Of a stretch of 64,000 bases of DNA, positions 1 to 11,939 are shown piece after piece. The notes beneath the pieces were generated by a model. That model searched no databases and was not told the DNA's origin. It saw only the letters and a program-made list of their open reading frames with translations. Position 1 is the first letter of the stretch, and each line of letters opens with the position of its first letter. The translations under genes were made by a program, and so were the position numbers. Source of the stretch: Hyalella azteca (lineage: Eukaryota > Arthropoda > Malacostraca > Amphipoda > Hyalellidae); assembly GCF_000764305.2 (NCBI RefSeq), contig NW_025943995.1:124001-188000 (forward strand), in the 5' to 3' direction.

Positions 1-428
1 GATTTCAGTCAACGCACGAATAAAATTTAAAACAATTTTAAAACAAGTTAATTTATTTCAAATTTTATTCATAACTCCGAATCCACTTTGATTAAAATTT
101 CATTTCTTAAATGTCAAATTAAAATATAAATATGACATAATTAACCCAAGTGTTACATGCATTTTGTGATGTGACGCGAGAATTTTTTTTGACATCGTTC
201 TATGGTTCCAAATTAATTTTTGTCACTGGAAAAACTCCGCGGAATTTTCTCTTGAGTTTTAACGAGTCTGGCGCGGTAATTTCGGGCCAAATTAATCACT
301 CGGTATCGCTGACCCCGCGACTCCCGTGGGACGACGTGCAAAATTAACCCATCGTCGATGACGACCTCATCACCGAGCCTAAATTGCGGCCTCAAAGACG
401 AGCCGCTTACAGACCACGCGGGGCATAA

Positions 429-553
429 GACCATGACAGACCACTGTACATGGTACGTCCGTAACAGACCACAGCAAGTCATACGACCATGGCAGACCAT
501 GACAGACCACTGTTCATGGTACGTCCGTAACAGAACACAGCAAGTGATATGAC
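429..553. repeat. Two-copy 66-bp tandem repeat
   Basis: GACCATGACAGACCACTG starts at 429 and again at 495. Each is followed by CATGGTACGTCCGTAACAGA. Confidence 0.9.
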
Positions 554-594
554 CAATACAGACTGAGACGCTTAGGCATTACATTACAGGCGGC

Positions 595-803
595 TACAGG
601 CAAGCCTACAGCCGCCACGTGTCCTGCAGGCAAGCCTACAGCCGCCACGTGTCCTGCAGGCAACAAGCCTACAGCCGCCACGTGTCCTGCAGACAAGCCT
701 ACAGCCGCCACGTGTCCTGCAGACAAGCCTACAGCCGCCACGTGTCCTGCAGACAAGCCTACAGCCGCCACGTGTCCTGCAGGCAAGCCTACAGCCGCCA
801 CAT
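595..803. repeat. 30-bp tandem array containing an E-box
   Basis: Seven copies of a 30-bp unit with core AGCCTACAGCCGCCACGTG. One copy is 33 bp. Each but the last contains CACGTG. Confidence 0.95.
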
Positions 804-1239
804 GTATCAATGGCCAAGCGTTCTCGGCAGCTCTTTATGACTTCCCACGCCTCAATTAGTGCTTAAATTAAATATAAATAACTCGTTTAAATTAAAATAT
901 TACCTACACTAGATCTTGGTAAATAAGCGTTTGCTAGTAAAACAAGTGACGATCGCGTCACAAACCACCAGTTGCTTTACAAAGTTTGTCACGCTTCATT
1001 CACTTCATTTGTACACATGGCTGAAAAATTTTCGCAAATGGTTCGTCCTAACATTAAAAGAAACACTGACTTGAAGTGAACGCCAATATCTTTTCGTATG
1101 AACTTTGACAACAAAATTCTATGTCGAGAAATGGTCAGCTTCGTTCGAATCATATGTAATACCAGAATATAATTATAAAAAGCAATGCAACAAATGGAGT
1201 GATGTCAGGGATACAAATTATGCCATGCCTGACTTAATT
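804..1239. other. Unique DNA, nothing recognised
   Basis: AT-rich sequence with short open frames only. No motif supports a gene. Confidence 0.6.
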
Positions 1240-1330
1240 TGCACGCATAGAATAACCACAGACATCTGTGAGTTTCGAACCCGTAACACACTGCTTCAAA
1301 CTCTTTTATTTTAACCACTCGGCCGATCCT
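1240..1330 (-). repeat. tRNA-like sequence, probably a SINE head or tRNA relic
   Basis: Minus strand carries an A-box-like CGGCCGAGTGGTTAA and a B-box-like ACGGGTTCGAAACTC at tRNA-like spacing. The sequence does not fold into a complete cloverleaf with a matched acceptor stem, so a functional tRNA is unlikely. Confidence 0.5.
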
Positions 1331-1399
1331 TAAAACCGTAAAATATTAATATCACCGCTCGTCAAGCTCCCATTATTTGCACCCGTGAACAACATTGAC

Positions 1400-1475
1400 G
1401 CCAACTTTATGGAAATAGCAACACGAATGAGCAACATATATAAACCTTTATGGAAATAGCAACACGCGAATACTT
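1400..1475. repeat. Two-copy short tandem repeat
   Basis: CTTTATGGAAATAGCAACACG occurs twice about 43 bp apart, less one base in each quoted core. Confidence 0.7.
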
Positions 1476-1889
1476 ATGCATATATGAGGTCTAGAAACTG
1501 GTCACCATAACTCCACGGATAACTTCACGCCTCGTCTCCACAAAATCACTTGACAAGGGAAGGTTTTCAGAATATATTATGAGGGAATATGAAATGATGG
1601 CGTGAATAATTGAGATGATGATCGAGTTGGACGATTCCTAGGACATCAGCACGAGGCGAGGGACGGCCCATGTTAGCGATATAAAACATGCATGTGGGAT
1701 GCCTTCATATTCTTGACTTTGTGATCGATATAATATTTAATTTGAGTACAATGAATTTAATATACTACCAAGCTTATAATAATATGTGTACAATGTATAT
1801 AATATACTACCAGGCTAGCCCTGTATTGCTCGGAATAGATTATCTCGGAAATTTGAGGCCCATGACTATGCGAATCTTGCCATTTCAGC

Positions 1890-2010
1890 TCCCGTCATCC
1901 TGATTCCCATCATCCTGAATCCCATCGGCCTGAATCCATCATCCTGTATCCCATCATCCTGAATCCCATCGGCCTGAATCCATCCTCCTGAATCCCATCA
2001 TCCTGAATTC
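1890..2010. repeat. 15-bp tandem array
   Basis: About eight copies of ATCCCATCATCCTGA and a variant with CGGCCTGA, partly in a higher-order pattern. Confidence 0.9.
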
Positions 2011-2451
2011 ACTTATCCCGAGTCGAGTAGATAACTTTCAAAATCCCGAGCTGAACGGCAAATTCACTTTCAGCACAGAACTATCGCTCTAGTTAGGTTT
2101 ATATTTCGAACGGTAGCTTGAACATTTTCTTTTCTGAATAAAATTATCCTTTTTCCTTTTATTCCTAAATTACCTGTATTTTTCCATTTATTTATTTTTT
2201 TTATTTCTAAATATTTTTTTCACCCCTTCCTTCTCATTGCTTAATACCGCGTCATTCCACATTATAAATAAATGTGTTATTTAACGGTAATATCAGGACA
2301 CGATAAAATTCCTGGATAAGCGCAATATCGTTGAAATTCGATGATTACTAAAAAAATGATTTCAAAGTTCTGACACTTCACATGGCTAATTTCCTGTTAA
2401 CATTGATGAGGACTTCAGTTGTCGTCTGTCAAATGACGTCGAGTCAACATT

Positions 2452-2815
2452 TTTGAAGTGATTGTCGAATTCTTGTAGGAATAATCGCATTTTTTGAGTG
2501 ATAATCGAATTTTGGGAGAGATAATTTAATTTTTGGACTGATATTCGAATTTTTGGAGTGATAATCGAATTTATGGAGTGATGATTGAATTTTTGGACTG
2601 ATATTTGAATTTTTTAAATAATAATTGAATTTTTGGAGCAATAATCGTATTTGTGAAGGGAGTTATAGGGTGGTGAGTTAAAATCAAGGGTTTTGGAGTT
2701 ATAATCATATTTTTGTAGTGTTAATCGAATTTTTGGAAAGATGATCGAATTTTTGGAGTGATAGTCGAACTTTTGGAGTCATAATCGAATTTTTGGAGTG
2801 ATTATCGAATTGAAG
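2452..2815. repeat. 21-bp tandem array
   Basis: About 15 copies of GGAGTGATAATCGAATTTTT, diverged. Interrupted near 2660-2690. Confidence 0.92.
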
Positions 2816-3059
2816 TTGAATAATTCATTGACCCATAAATGCACGACTTTAAAAAAATCAATCCCAGAATATATATATATTAAAGCGAACGAAGTTTCTA
2901 TGCCAGGAGATACTGAAACACTCGGTGTAATAACCGTAGAGTCCTTGTTACCATTAACAAATTAATATGGTTATCGTTAACATCATGATTTACCTCGGTT
3001 TTATCCTCATTACAAAGAACCAACATTATCAAGAATTTTAAATGCAAAATATGTCCCAA

Positions 3060-3185
3060 GCAAATTCGTCATATCTTCATAGAAAACGTTTCGGAGGCTC
3101 GCTCCGTCATCAGTTCAAAAACGGCCGTCAAAAAACGGCGTCCGAAACGTTTTTGATAAGATCGTGGTGAATTCACATGCCGTTT
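3060..3185 (-). mobile_element. Penelope-type terminal fragment with hammerhead motif and inverted half-copy
   Basis: Minus strand 3113-3086 reads CTGATGA, a C, GGAG, a five-base loop, CTCC, then GAAACGTTTTC. This is the best preserved hammerhead core in the window. On the plus strand at 3140-3155 a second TCCGAAACGTTTTT faces away from it. The flanks 3070-3095 and 3141-3166 form an imperfect inverted repeat. No protein part is attached. Confidence 0.65.
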
Positions 3186-3384
3186 CCTTTACTCTTGAAT
3201 TCTTTATGAATTTTAGATTAAAGCATATTAAGCATATTAATGACATAGGTGCTACATTGTCAAGAAGTATTCATCGTCACCCTTGGCTATCTTTTGTTTA
3301 TCTCTGAGCCATGGTCGGCAATGCTTGTCAATAGGTGTCCTGATAAATGGATAGATATTTATTTATTTTTGGAGTCTTTAATGT

Positions 3385-3615
3385 CCATAATGACTGTGGA
3401 ATGACTGGTGCCCATAATGACTGTAAATTTACTTATTTTAATAATGACTGCGAAATGACTTATGTCCGTAATGACGGTGAAATGACCTATGTCCATAATG
3501 ACTGTGAAATGACCTATGTCCATAATGACTGCGAAATGACTTGTGTCCATAATGACTGCAAAATGACTTATGTCCATAATGACTCTGCAATGACTTATGT
3601 TTTCAAAATGACTGG
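3385..3615. repeat. 27-bp tandem array
   Basis: About eight copies built on AATGACTTATGTCCATAATG. Frames remain open on both strands because the unit is 27 bp. Not coding. Confidence 0.92.
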
Positions 3616-4442
3616 ATAAGCCTATTAAATCCATGTACTGGATGAGTCAATCGACTGTATTGCTCATGCTCCACTAGAATGGAATGAAGTTGACAAAGAT
3701 ATGGACGATGGAATGAATAGCTCTCCGCGGGTGCTTCAGCGGCATGTTTCCATTCTTTATGGTATGCAAACAAACGTTTTAATGAGATCCCCGCTAAATA
3801 TAAATTGCCTTAGTTATAATGCGCCAATTGCATTGGGAAATATACGAGTCTGCGATATGAGGACGAACGCTTGGTCCTTCCAATTACTTCACAGTAATTA
3901 ACGCGCAAACTTTTGTTGCTGTTTCTGATCATTAATATGAGAGATCCCCTGTTCCCAATATAAATTCATAAAGGAGTGGAAATCTATTTTATATTCATAA
4001 ATGAAGCTAGTATCAACAAACTCAAAAGTCCTGTTGAATATCACTAAAAATTCCATTCAAGTCATCCAAACCAGGATTTTAATTCTGATCGACACATGTC
4101 AACGAAAACAAAGCATTTACAAAAAAATTATTTCCTGATATCTTATCCCTGTTTACGCATTAAGACCATTGATTAAAAGACAACTTCTGCACTCCGATAA
4201 AGAGAAGAATCTTTGTAGAGAAACTCTTCGGTCCCGCGAGACCGGGGGGCGGTAACTCGCTCTCCGTGCTCGGGGACCTCGGCGGGTCGAGGCAATCTTG
4301 TGCTCCGGATGCGTCAAGCGAGCAGCAAGTTTGCCGCAATCCGCGGTTCAGCTTTTGTGCAAACTTCGACAATCCGGACGAGGAAGCGTCTGTTGAGCAA
4401 AGACCTGTCCGCCTTTAACAGGGTGCTTATAATCAATGGTAA

Positions 4443-4720
4443 AATGCCATTAAATGGAAACCTGTTTATATATGAGCAATAAGCTTCCAATCAAAGTTGA
4501 AATGCCATTAAATGTAAACATGTTTCTATACAAACATTAATCTTCGAATCAAATTTAAAATGCCATTAAATGTAAACATGTTTATATGTAAACATTAAGC
4601 TTCTAATAAAACTCCAAATGACATTAAATGTAAACATGTTTACAGGTTAACACTAAGCTTCGAATCAATGGAGGAATACCATTAAATGTAAACATGTTCA
4701 TATGTAAATATTAAAAAATG
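4443..4720. repeat. 58-bp tandem array
   Basis: Five copies spaced exactly 58 bp by TGCCATTAAATG, each with AAACATGTTTATATGTAAAC-like sequence. Confidence 0.93.
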
Positions 4721-4739
4721 TAAATGAAACGGACAATAC

Positions 4740-5040
4740 GTCTTAAAAGCTGAGGGTTGTGGTGGTTAAATATAACCTAATTACAGCAGGTTGTGTATCA
4801 GGTTGTGTTGCTTGATATCATCAATAAGCGTTGTGAAACTGGTTGTTTCGGTTGAATACTACCATAAAGCAAAGGGTTATACAGCGGGATGTGCTGTCTG
4901 AATATTACCTACACACAGCAGGTTGTTTGACAGGTTACGTAATGTGATAGTATAGTACATGTTGGTTTGGTTGGGTATAACCTGCAAGCAACTGTTGTGG
5001 TGTCATGTATTAAGTACATGTTAGCGGTAGATTAGCGGTT
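4740..5040. repeat. Degenerate GGTTGTG repeats
   Basis: Irregular copies of a CAGGTTGTGT...GTTGAATATAACCT motif. Too diverged to define a unit. Confidence 0.5.
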
Positions 5041-5059
5041 ATGTGTTGATTGGCTGCAA

Positions 5060-5292
5060 GCAGGATTGCTGTGATACTGATTATATGTAAGCCTTGTTGC
5101 TGTAATATTGATTGGCTGTAAGCCACTGCTGCTGTAGAATTGATTGGCTGTAAGCCATTGCTGCTATGGAATTGATTAGCTATAAGCCACTACTGCTGTG
5201 GAATTGATTGGCTATAAGCCACTGCTGCTGTGGAATTGATTGGCCGTAAGCCACTACTGCTGTGGAATTGATTGGCTGTAGGCCAGTATTGG
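5060..5292. repeat. 32-bp tandem array
   Basis: About seven copies with core GAATTGATTGGCTGTAAGCC followed by ACTGCTGCTGTG. Confidence 0.93.
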
Positions 5293-6281
5293 ATGCTTTG
5301 CTCGGCCAGGAAGAGGCGCCAGCAAGTTTGTTGTGAAGCTTCCTGTGAGGAAATAACCTTGACTAACCCTTTATACCTCACCCATCCCCTCAATGTGTAG
5401 CCCCATGACATCACATCGCATCACCCTTATTACGTGCACCATTCATGTTGCAACTAAGGCGAGGTGCAACCTGCAATGCCATTCACTAACTTATTAATTG
5501 GGCATTAGCAATTGAAAAATTCAGCCTGACCACAAACTCTTTCATTCGGAAGATGGTTCAAAGGGACCTCGTGAATTACCTTAGGGCAGGTGATCCGGGA
5601 ACATTACCTAACCTGACAACAGGTGGTCCGGGGATATAACCTAATCTGAGGGTAAGTAGTCCGGGAATATTTTTCCTCATTCTCAACAGTACAAAAAAAA
5701 GATAACATTCATGCAAAACAACACAATTCGGTCACCATCTGCAGCGGTCACCTTAATTCGGTCACCGTTTCCAAAACCCCCTCTCCCGAGGTTCACTTAC
5801 ATTATGCGCACACTTAAAATGGCCACACCCCCATTTCCCAGTTTACATTTCGTAGACTCTGAAAAGTTTTCTTTTGTGAAGATGTCGCGAATTTTGGCAC
5901 TATTTTCTTTCTTTGGTGCTAAATTCCTGGTAAACTTTAAATTTGTGATTCAAGCTGTCGCTAATTTCAGAATTTTCAGATTTCTGTCACGTCGCGAACG
6001 AAGGCTCACTCATTTATCTGAGTGTTGGAATCGCTCAGTAATTTACTGAATTTAGATCGCCATGGCCCCTGCCCCTTGTTGATCTCCCTGTCATATTACC
6101 CATCTCCTTCCCTTTTTATAGGTTATGGTTTCCATGATATTTTATTATTCGAATATTTATTTTGTACCAATTTCAAATTTTGTAAATTCTTTATTAATAA
6201 TAAGATAAAATATCAATAATGTTTCAGAGAGTGTATGAATCGAGGCTAAAGATTTACGGATAGGAAAGAACAGTACGAACG
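5293..6281. other. Unique DNA with minor repeats
   Basis: Contains three weak copies of a GGTGATCCGGGAA motif (about 5585-5665) and TTCGGTCACC repeated at 5728-5770. The 112-codon frame from 5711 shows no known domain. Confidence 0.5.
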
Positions 6282-7413
6282 TGGACTCTAGGGAAACGTC
6301 ACGTGTCTTGTGAAGTGTTACCCTGTGAACTGATGTTCTATTCAGTTCACATATTTATCAAGCCCGTTAAGTTGGCTGGTGATAGGTTCTTTTTGAATAA
6401 TTAAGTCTTAATGTGATCTGATTTCCTGCAAAAAAGTGTTTTAATGCGACCTTTGTTGTTGGCTGATCAATGAACCTGTTGGCTAACATAACACTCCTGA
6501 CATTTTGGTGCCGTGATTCTTCGTGATCAATGACCGTATTTTATAACTCTTCGATGCCAGCCTTTTAAACTAGTTGTTAATATTACAAGCTTATTCAGGG
6601 GTGTGTTGCTTTTATTTGGATTGGGGTAACAAACAGCAATAAACCTTGGCACTACATTAAAATTTCTATTGAACTAATATAGCTGAGAGCATTAAAGTGA
6701 CCGACCACACGAGGTCGAGTGTTGGATTAAGACTGTAGGAAGAAGAGAAGCACATTAACGATAACTTGGCCTTCATCGGCAGATTTTTTGCTAACCTGGA
6801 AAATAGAGAACAGCAATTGTATGCCTACTCACGAACAGCAGGTGTGGAACGTTTTCCTAGCGAATGGTCCTGCTTTTTCATCGAATAATCTTTTTCGTCG
6901 AGCGCTTTTCCGAGTTGTACGCTGCCTCCAGGTGTTCCGTCACACGCTGGCAGAGTGGGGAAGCTACCGGAGCTGTACCCAAACGTGTTAGCTTAGGACC
7001 GAGAGTGACAGTAAGAAATAAACGAAATATTTGAATAGCGACCAATCAACTGACGCAACGAGCACTGAAGATGACATTTGTCTGAAGAGATCTGCAGCGT
7101 CGAATATATATTTGCAAGAAGATGACCCGTTCAGCTGATTAGCGAAGCAGGATGTCACGCTCAGATTCCAGACCAGGTCCACGATCTGTAAGTATGAACA
7201 TGGACCTCGAGCCAGCGTCACGTGTCTTGTTAACGTATCCCTGTAAACAATAGCTTTAGCGCCGTCTGCTTATCGAGTGCCATAAATAAAATTAGTATTA
7301 TGTGCCTTTTAAGGAATAACTGTTAATGTGATGTTTCGTGCAATGAAGTGTTTTAATACAGCGTTGGTTTCTCCCGATCACTGAACCTGAAGGCTATGAC
7401 TATACCCACGACA
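6282..7413 (+). mobile_element. Possible small LTR-retroelement relic (TRIM-like)
   Basis: Two diverged direct repeats of about 220 and 213 bp (6282-6502 and 7201-7413) share landmarks in the same order: TGGAC, GTCACGTGTCTTGT, CCCTGT, TTAATGTGAT, AGTGTTTTAAT, then GATCA(A/C)TGAACCTG, ending CA. Directly after the first comes TTTTGGTGCCGTGATTC, resembling a tRNA primer-binding site of BEL/Pao or Gypsy elements. About 700 bp lie between, with no recognisable gag or pol. I see no matching target duplication. The assignment is tentative. Confidence 0.4.
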
Positions 7414-7489
7414 CCTCTTCATACCCCATCTGCTGTTAACCGCTCCCTTCCCATTGCTCTATCCATATGCCCCCAACCCCTCCCTTCCA

Positions 7490-7600
7490 AGGAAGTCTCT
7501 CATCCATTTGAGGAAGTCTCTCATCCATTATTAAGGTAGTCTCTCATCCATTTGAGGAAGTCTCTCATCCAGTATCTAGGAAGTCTCTCATCCATTACTT
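7490..7600. repeat. Short array of GAAGTCTCTCATCCATT
   Basis: Five irregular copies of about 20-25 bp. Confidence 0.85.
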
Positions 7601-7744
7601 GCCTCGGATGTTAAGAGCGCGCTTCTGTATCGGCGCTTCGACCAGCCGTAATTAGCTAGTCTTAACAAGGACAAGTAATTTCAGTCATTAGGTCGCTGGA
7701 GAAGCCTTACCCTGCGTTATTAAAACCACACGATGCTGGTGTGT

Positions 7745-7850
7745 TGCTGACCCTCGACCCACCCTCGGCCCACCCTCGGCTGACCCTCGGCTAACCCTCG
7801 GCTGACCCTCGGCTGACCATCGGCTTATCATCGGCTGATTTTTAGCCGAA
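7745..7850. repeat. 12-bp array of CCCTCGGCTGAC
   Basis: About eight copies, degenerating rightwards to CATCGGCTTATCATCGG. Confidence 0.85.
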
Positions 7851-7979
7851 CCTCAGTGGACTCTCGGGCGGACCCAGAGCGGCCCAGACGTGGCATAGAT
7901 TCCCTACTACAGGGTATAGTGGCGTTTCCACCCAAGGTGGTTAGGGAATCTGTTAGTTACTTGGTATCACCTAGGCCAT

Positions 7980-8245
7980 ATTTATTGCTGTATCATCTGT
8001 ACTGCTGTACCATCTGTTCTGCCGTACCATCTGTACTACTATGGCATCCGCGCTGCTGTACTCCCTACTAATAATCACTCCCCTCACTTCCAGCAATCAC
8101 TCCCCTCCCTCCTAACAATCACTCCCCTCCCTCCCTCCTAACAATCACTCCCCTCACTCCCAACAATCAGTCCCCTCACTTCCAACAATCAGTCCCCTCA
8201 CTTCCAACAATCACTCTCCCTCCTAACAATCACTCCCAACACTCC
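7980..8245. repeat. Two adjoining pyrimidine-rich arrays
   Basis: CTGTACCATCTGTACTGC-type units (7985-8060) are followed by CAATCACTCCCCTCCCTCC-type units of variable length. Confidence 0.85.
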
Positions 8246-9455
8246 CAGCCACCTCCCCCTGCAGAGAGCCTCCCAGCCCGTGACATTAGCGCCTCTCCCA
8301 GCCACATCTCCCAGCTCGGTGTTGCCATTGAGCGCTCATTTGTTTACAAGTAACGCCTGTTCATTGCCTGGTATGGCGCGCGGCGCTGGCGGCGCACGGC
8401 TGCACTGACCCTTCAACTGACTTAGGGGGCCCTTAGAGCGGGCATTAAAACGGGGGGCGGGGAGAATGAGAGAGGAATAAAAGAGAGGGGGAGAAAGGGA
8501 GAGGAATAATAGAATAGGAAAGATTGTGGGAGAAGAAGACTGAGAGAGTATAAGTGAGGGAGCGAGAGATGGAGTGAGGGAGTGAGAGATGTAATTAAAT
8601 TTAAATACGCAAAAATTTTCGCTTCACTATTACCTGGGCATTGAAGAGAATGGCGAGACTGGCTCTCTATCGTATTATAAATATATGCTCAATACACTCT
8701 AAAATATTGAACGAGGACATTGTATCATTAAATACTCAACTTGAGATTGCTAGTCTGCATCAATCAACTGAGGGTTTTCTCAATCATATCACAAAATGAG
8801 ACAATCTAACTTCTAAACACAGCACTTCTCTCCGAACGCCGTGCTTGGCCTGTAAGCTTGTTCGTTTAATCGTCGCTTGCCATCATTTTATTATTATAAT
8901 TACAAAACTCATACTCCGGCGCACACGTCAGGTTCGCCATTACTGAGCGTCGATGTTAAAGAAAATTTCGTAACTCGAGCGCCTGCAAACAACAGAAGGA
9001 TGAACAGCAAAGATTAGACCCTTTACAAAGACCCTATAGCTTTAGCGCTGGCGCCTCTTTTGCTGGTCGGACTATGGACAGTCGGAGCAAACGGCTCCAG
9101 GCTAATTTGCCGCACATTACAATGTGTTTGTCGGTCCAACAGTTAGGATTGGCTGGTACTGCTGCATGTTAACAATCGGAGCAAACGGCTATAATTTATA
9201 AGGTCAGTACTGACTATTAACATTCACTGTGCTAGCATACCCAAAGCCTTATACCTTCTTAAAAGATAAGCTGAAACCCGCGTCGAAGGTCGATTTTAAT
9301 TCCGGCTAATATTCATTCGCAACGTTATATAAATTTGCGTAGCTATGGATGCTGATGTGCATATTAGACATTTGTACTACAATGTAGTGGCATTGAAATA
9401 TCTAGGAAGATGAAGGAATACTGTTTTATCTGCACATATAATTTATAGGGCATTG
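8246..9455. other. Unique DNA with a purine-rich tract
   Basis: GAGAGGGAG-type simple sequence lies at about 8455-8595. The rest is unique, with the motif GGAGCAAACGGCT twice (about 9080 and 9180). No gene recognised. Confidence 0.55.
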
Positions 9456-9459
9456 TTGC

Positions 9460-9590
9460 GCAACACCACGCAACAGAGCGCAACACTATGCAGTACAACA
9501 CAACACCCTGCAACACCACGAAACACGCAACACCACGCAACACCACGCAAAACGCAACACCACGCAACACCACGCAACACGTGCGCTGCT
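9460..9590. repeat. CACCACGCAA repeats
   Basis: About ten copies of GCAACACCAC, 10-17 bp spacing. Confidence 0.85.
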
Positions 9591-9648
9591 GCGTCGTTTG
9601 TCTACGTCGCGGTGCGCCTTTGATGTGATCAGGAGGCCTCCTGAAGGC

Positions 9649-9765
9649 CAGGCCGCTTGATGGACAGGTCAGCAGGCCAGGCCGCTTGATGGACAGGTCA
9701 GCAGGCCAGGCCGCTTGATGGACAGGTCAGCAGGCTAGGCCGCTTGATGGACAGGGTCAGGTGCG
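9649..9765. repeat. 29-bp tandem array
   Basis: Four near-identical copies with core GGCCGCTTGATGGACAGGTC. Confidence 0.95.
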
Positions 9766-9799
9766 TGTTCTATTTAACCTAACAAACGCACTCTAATGT

Positions 9800-10018
9800 A
9801 CACACAAGATGATGCCATAAATGCCACAATGTTGCCACATGTGCCGCAAATTATGCCACTTGTGCCACAATTATTCCACATGTGCCACAAATTATGCCAC
9901 ATGTGCCACAATTATGCCTTATGCGCCGCAAATATGTCATTTGTGCCACAATTATGCCATATGTGCCATGATTATTTCCCATGTGCCACACTAATGTTAT
10001 TTGTGCCACAAATTATTA
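9800..10018. repeat. TGTGCCACAA array, left part
   Basis: About 12 copies of an 18-20 bp unit (ATGCCACATGTGCCACAA). Many contain the palindrome CACATGTG. The same motif returns at 10590-10772. Confidence 0.9.
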
Positions 10019-10117
10019 TGCTGTCAGGGGGTCAGTAATGCGCAGCCAGACTTAAGAAGGGTTTTTTGACTAATTCATGTATGGATAATTAAGACTCAAT
10101 CTGTCTAGATAACTTAT

Positions 10118-10305
10118 CTTGATACGGGGTGGTAATACATGAGCGATACAGTATACGGGGTGGAAATACATGAGTGATACAGTATACGGGGTGGTAATAC
10201 ATGAGCGATACAGTATACGGGGTGGTAATACATGAGTGATACAGTATACGGGGTGGTAATACATGAATGATACAGTATACGGGGTGGGAACACATGAGTG
10301 ATACT
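10118..10305. repeat. 30-bp tandem array
   Basis: Six copies with core CAGTATACGGGGTGGTAATA and alternating GAGCGATA/GAGTGATA. Confidence 0.95.
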
Positions 10306-10589
10306 ATACTGGTAAAGCTAAGACGTCGTCCGTTAGGTCGGGGTAGCGCTAACGCGAGCTACATCGCGGCGTGAGTACTTGATAGTTTCTGCGGGGGTTT
10401 ACTAAGGTTCCCAGCCCTTTTATAGACGTCGTACCTCCGTTCACCGGTTCTTGTCCTCGTGACACATCTGCTGTATAAGCTATAGACTCAGCGTCTGACG
10501 CAAGCGTCTCAGCGACACAGTGCACTCAAAGCTACTTAGGTCTATAGTGGTAAACACATGAGCATTTGCATCCACAAACTACTCTCGGA

Positions 10590-10772
10590 CAATGGCACAT
10601 GTGGCACAATTATGTCGTATGTGCCACAACGATGCCACATGTGCAACAGTTATGTCATATGTGACACAACGATGCCACAGGTGCAACAATTATGCCATAT
10701 ACGCCGCCATGATGCCACATGTGCCACAATGATGCCCGATGTTCCACAAAGATGCCACATGTGCCACAATAA
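10590..10772. repeat. TGTGCCACAA array, right part
   Basis: About nine copies of ATGCCACATGTGCCACAA and CAACGATGCCACA variants, related to 9800-10018. Confidence 0.9.
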
Positions 10773-10867
10773 GGGAGCCGTAAGAATTATTCGATGCGAG
10801 GGCAGAGCGGCGGCGAGGGCGCTGATGAGGGCGAGGCGTACACAGTCACGCGCGGCAGATTAGAGGG

Positions 10868-10995
10868 CATCAGAACCCCTCAGACCCCTCAGACCCCCTG
10901 GACCCTCAGACCCCTCAAGTCTCTCGGGCCCCTAAGGCCCCTCAGGCTCCTCAGACCCCTCAGACCCTTCGGGCCCCTCACCCATCAGACCCCCC
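10868..10995. repeat. 9-bp array of CCCCTCAGA
   Basis: About 13 irregular copies with CCCTCAGGC and CCCTTCGGG variants. Confidence 0.85.
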
Positions 10996-11624
10996 GGTCT
11001 GCTGCACGGCTGTTGTGTATTATAAATCAACCCATATCTGAGAGCATCGCAATGGTTGGGTGAAGGCAATGAGCTTGCAGAGGGCAGCACCTGCCTGCAT
11101 TTCCATCGCCCCGTTGACGTTGTGAACGGAATTTTCTGAGGGAAGGAAACGAGGCGTTTGAATCACTGCTATATTGTGACGATAAATTACAATTTGAAGC
11201 AGATAATGAATATCTTTATAAAACTTCACCAAATATAATATGATTATTTAATAATTTTTGAATAAATTCTCGATTGAAACCTAATACGTAATGAAAATTA
11301 GGAATAAATATTTAGATATTCGGGAGGGTACATTTGAAAAAAAAAAAATAATAAATAATATTCAGGCATGTTGAGAACACGCCTCAAATTTCAACATTGA
11401 TGTGGGGCCAAAAGAGCAAGCAATGAGGGCAGCCGATGAGGGCAACCGATGGTAAATTCAATGTTTATATTTCAATGCTGGCCTGCCATCCTTCACTGAC
11501 CCGCGGCGAGTCTCAGAAAATTCGCTTCATAATCGATCGCAGCTTCTGCTTGAAACTCCTCGGAGTAATTGAGCTTTGTCACGTACTAATGTCCTGAGGA
11601 GACGAGCGCGTGAGGACGCTACAT

Positions 11625-11905
11625 CAAGGCTACAGCGCCAACCCTTGCTACATCAAAACTACAGCGCCAACCCTTGCTACATCAATAGTGATATGCAGCG
11701 TCAACTCTTGCTACATCAATATACAAGTTGCGCCAACTCTTGCTACATCAATAGACATGCCGTACCAATCCTTGCTACATCAATAGACAAGCAGCGGCAA
11801 CTCTTGCTACATCAATAGACATGCAGTGCCAACTCTTGCTACATCAATAGACATGCAGTGCCAACCCTTGCTACATCAATAGACATGCAGTGCCAACTGT
11901 TGGTC
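11625..11905. repeat. 32-bp tandem array
   Basis: About nine copies with core CTTGCTACATCAATAGACAT. Confidence 0.93.
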
Positions 11906-11939
11906 TAGGATACTTTGGATGCTAGGATTGCAGATTCAA

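Noticed and set aside
595..803. CRISPR-like regular direct repeats
   Set aside because: Units are contiguous with no unique spacers, and the genome is eukaryotic. The same applies to all other arrays.
1240..1330. Functional tRNA gene
   Set aside because: A- and B-box-like motifs are present, but no matched acceptor stem or full cloverleaf could be drawn.
5711..6049. 112-codon plus-strand frame as a gene
   Set aside because: Starts in short TCGGTCACC repeats and shows no known motif.
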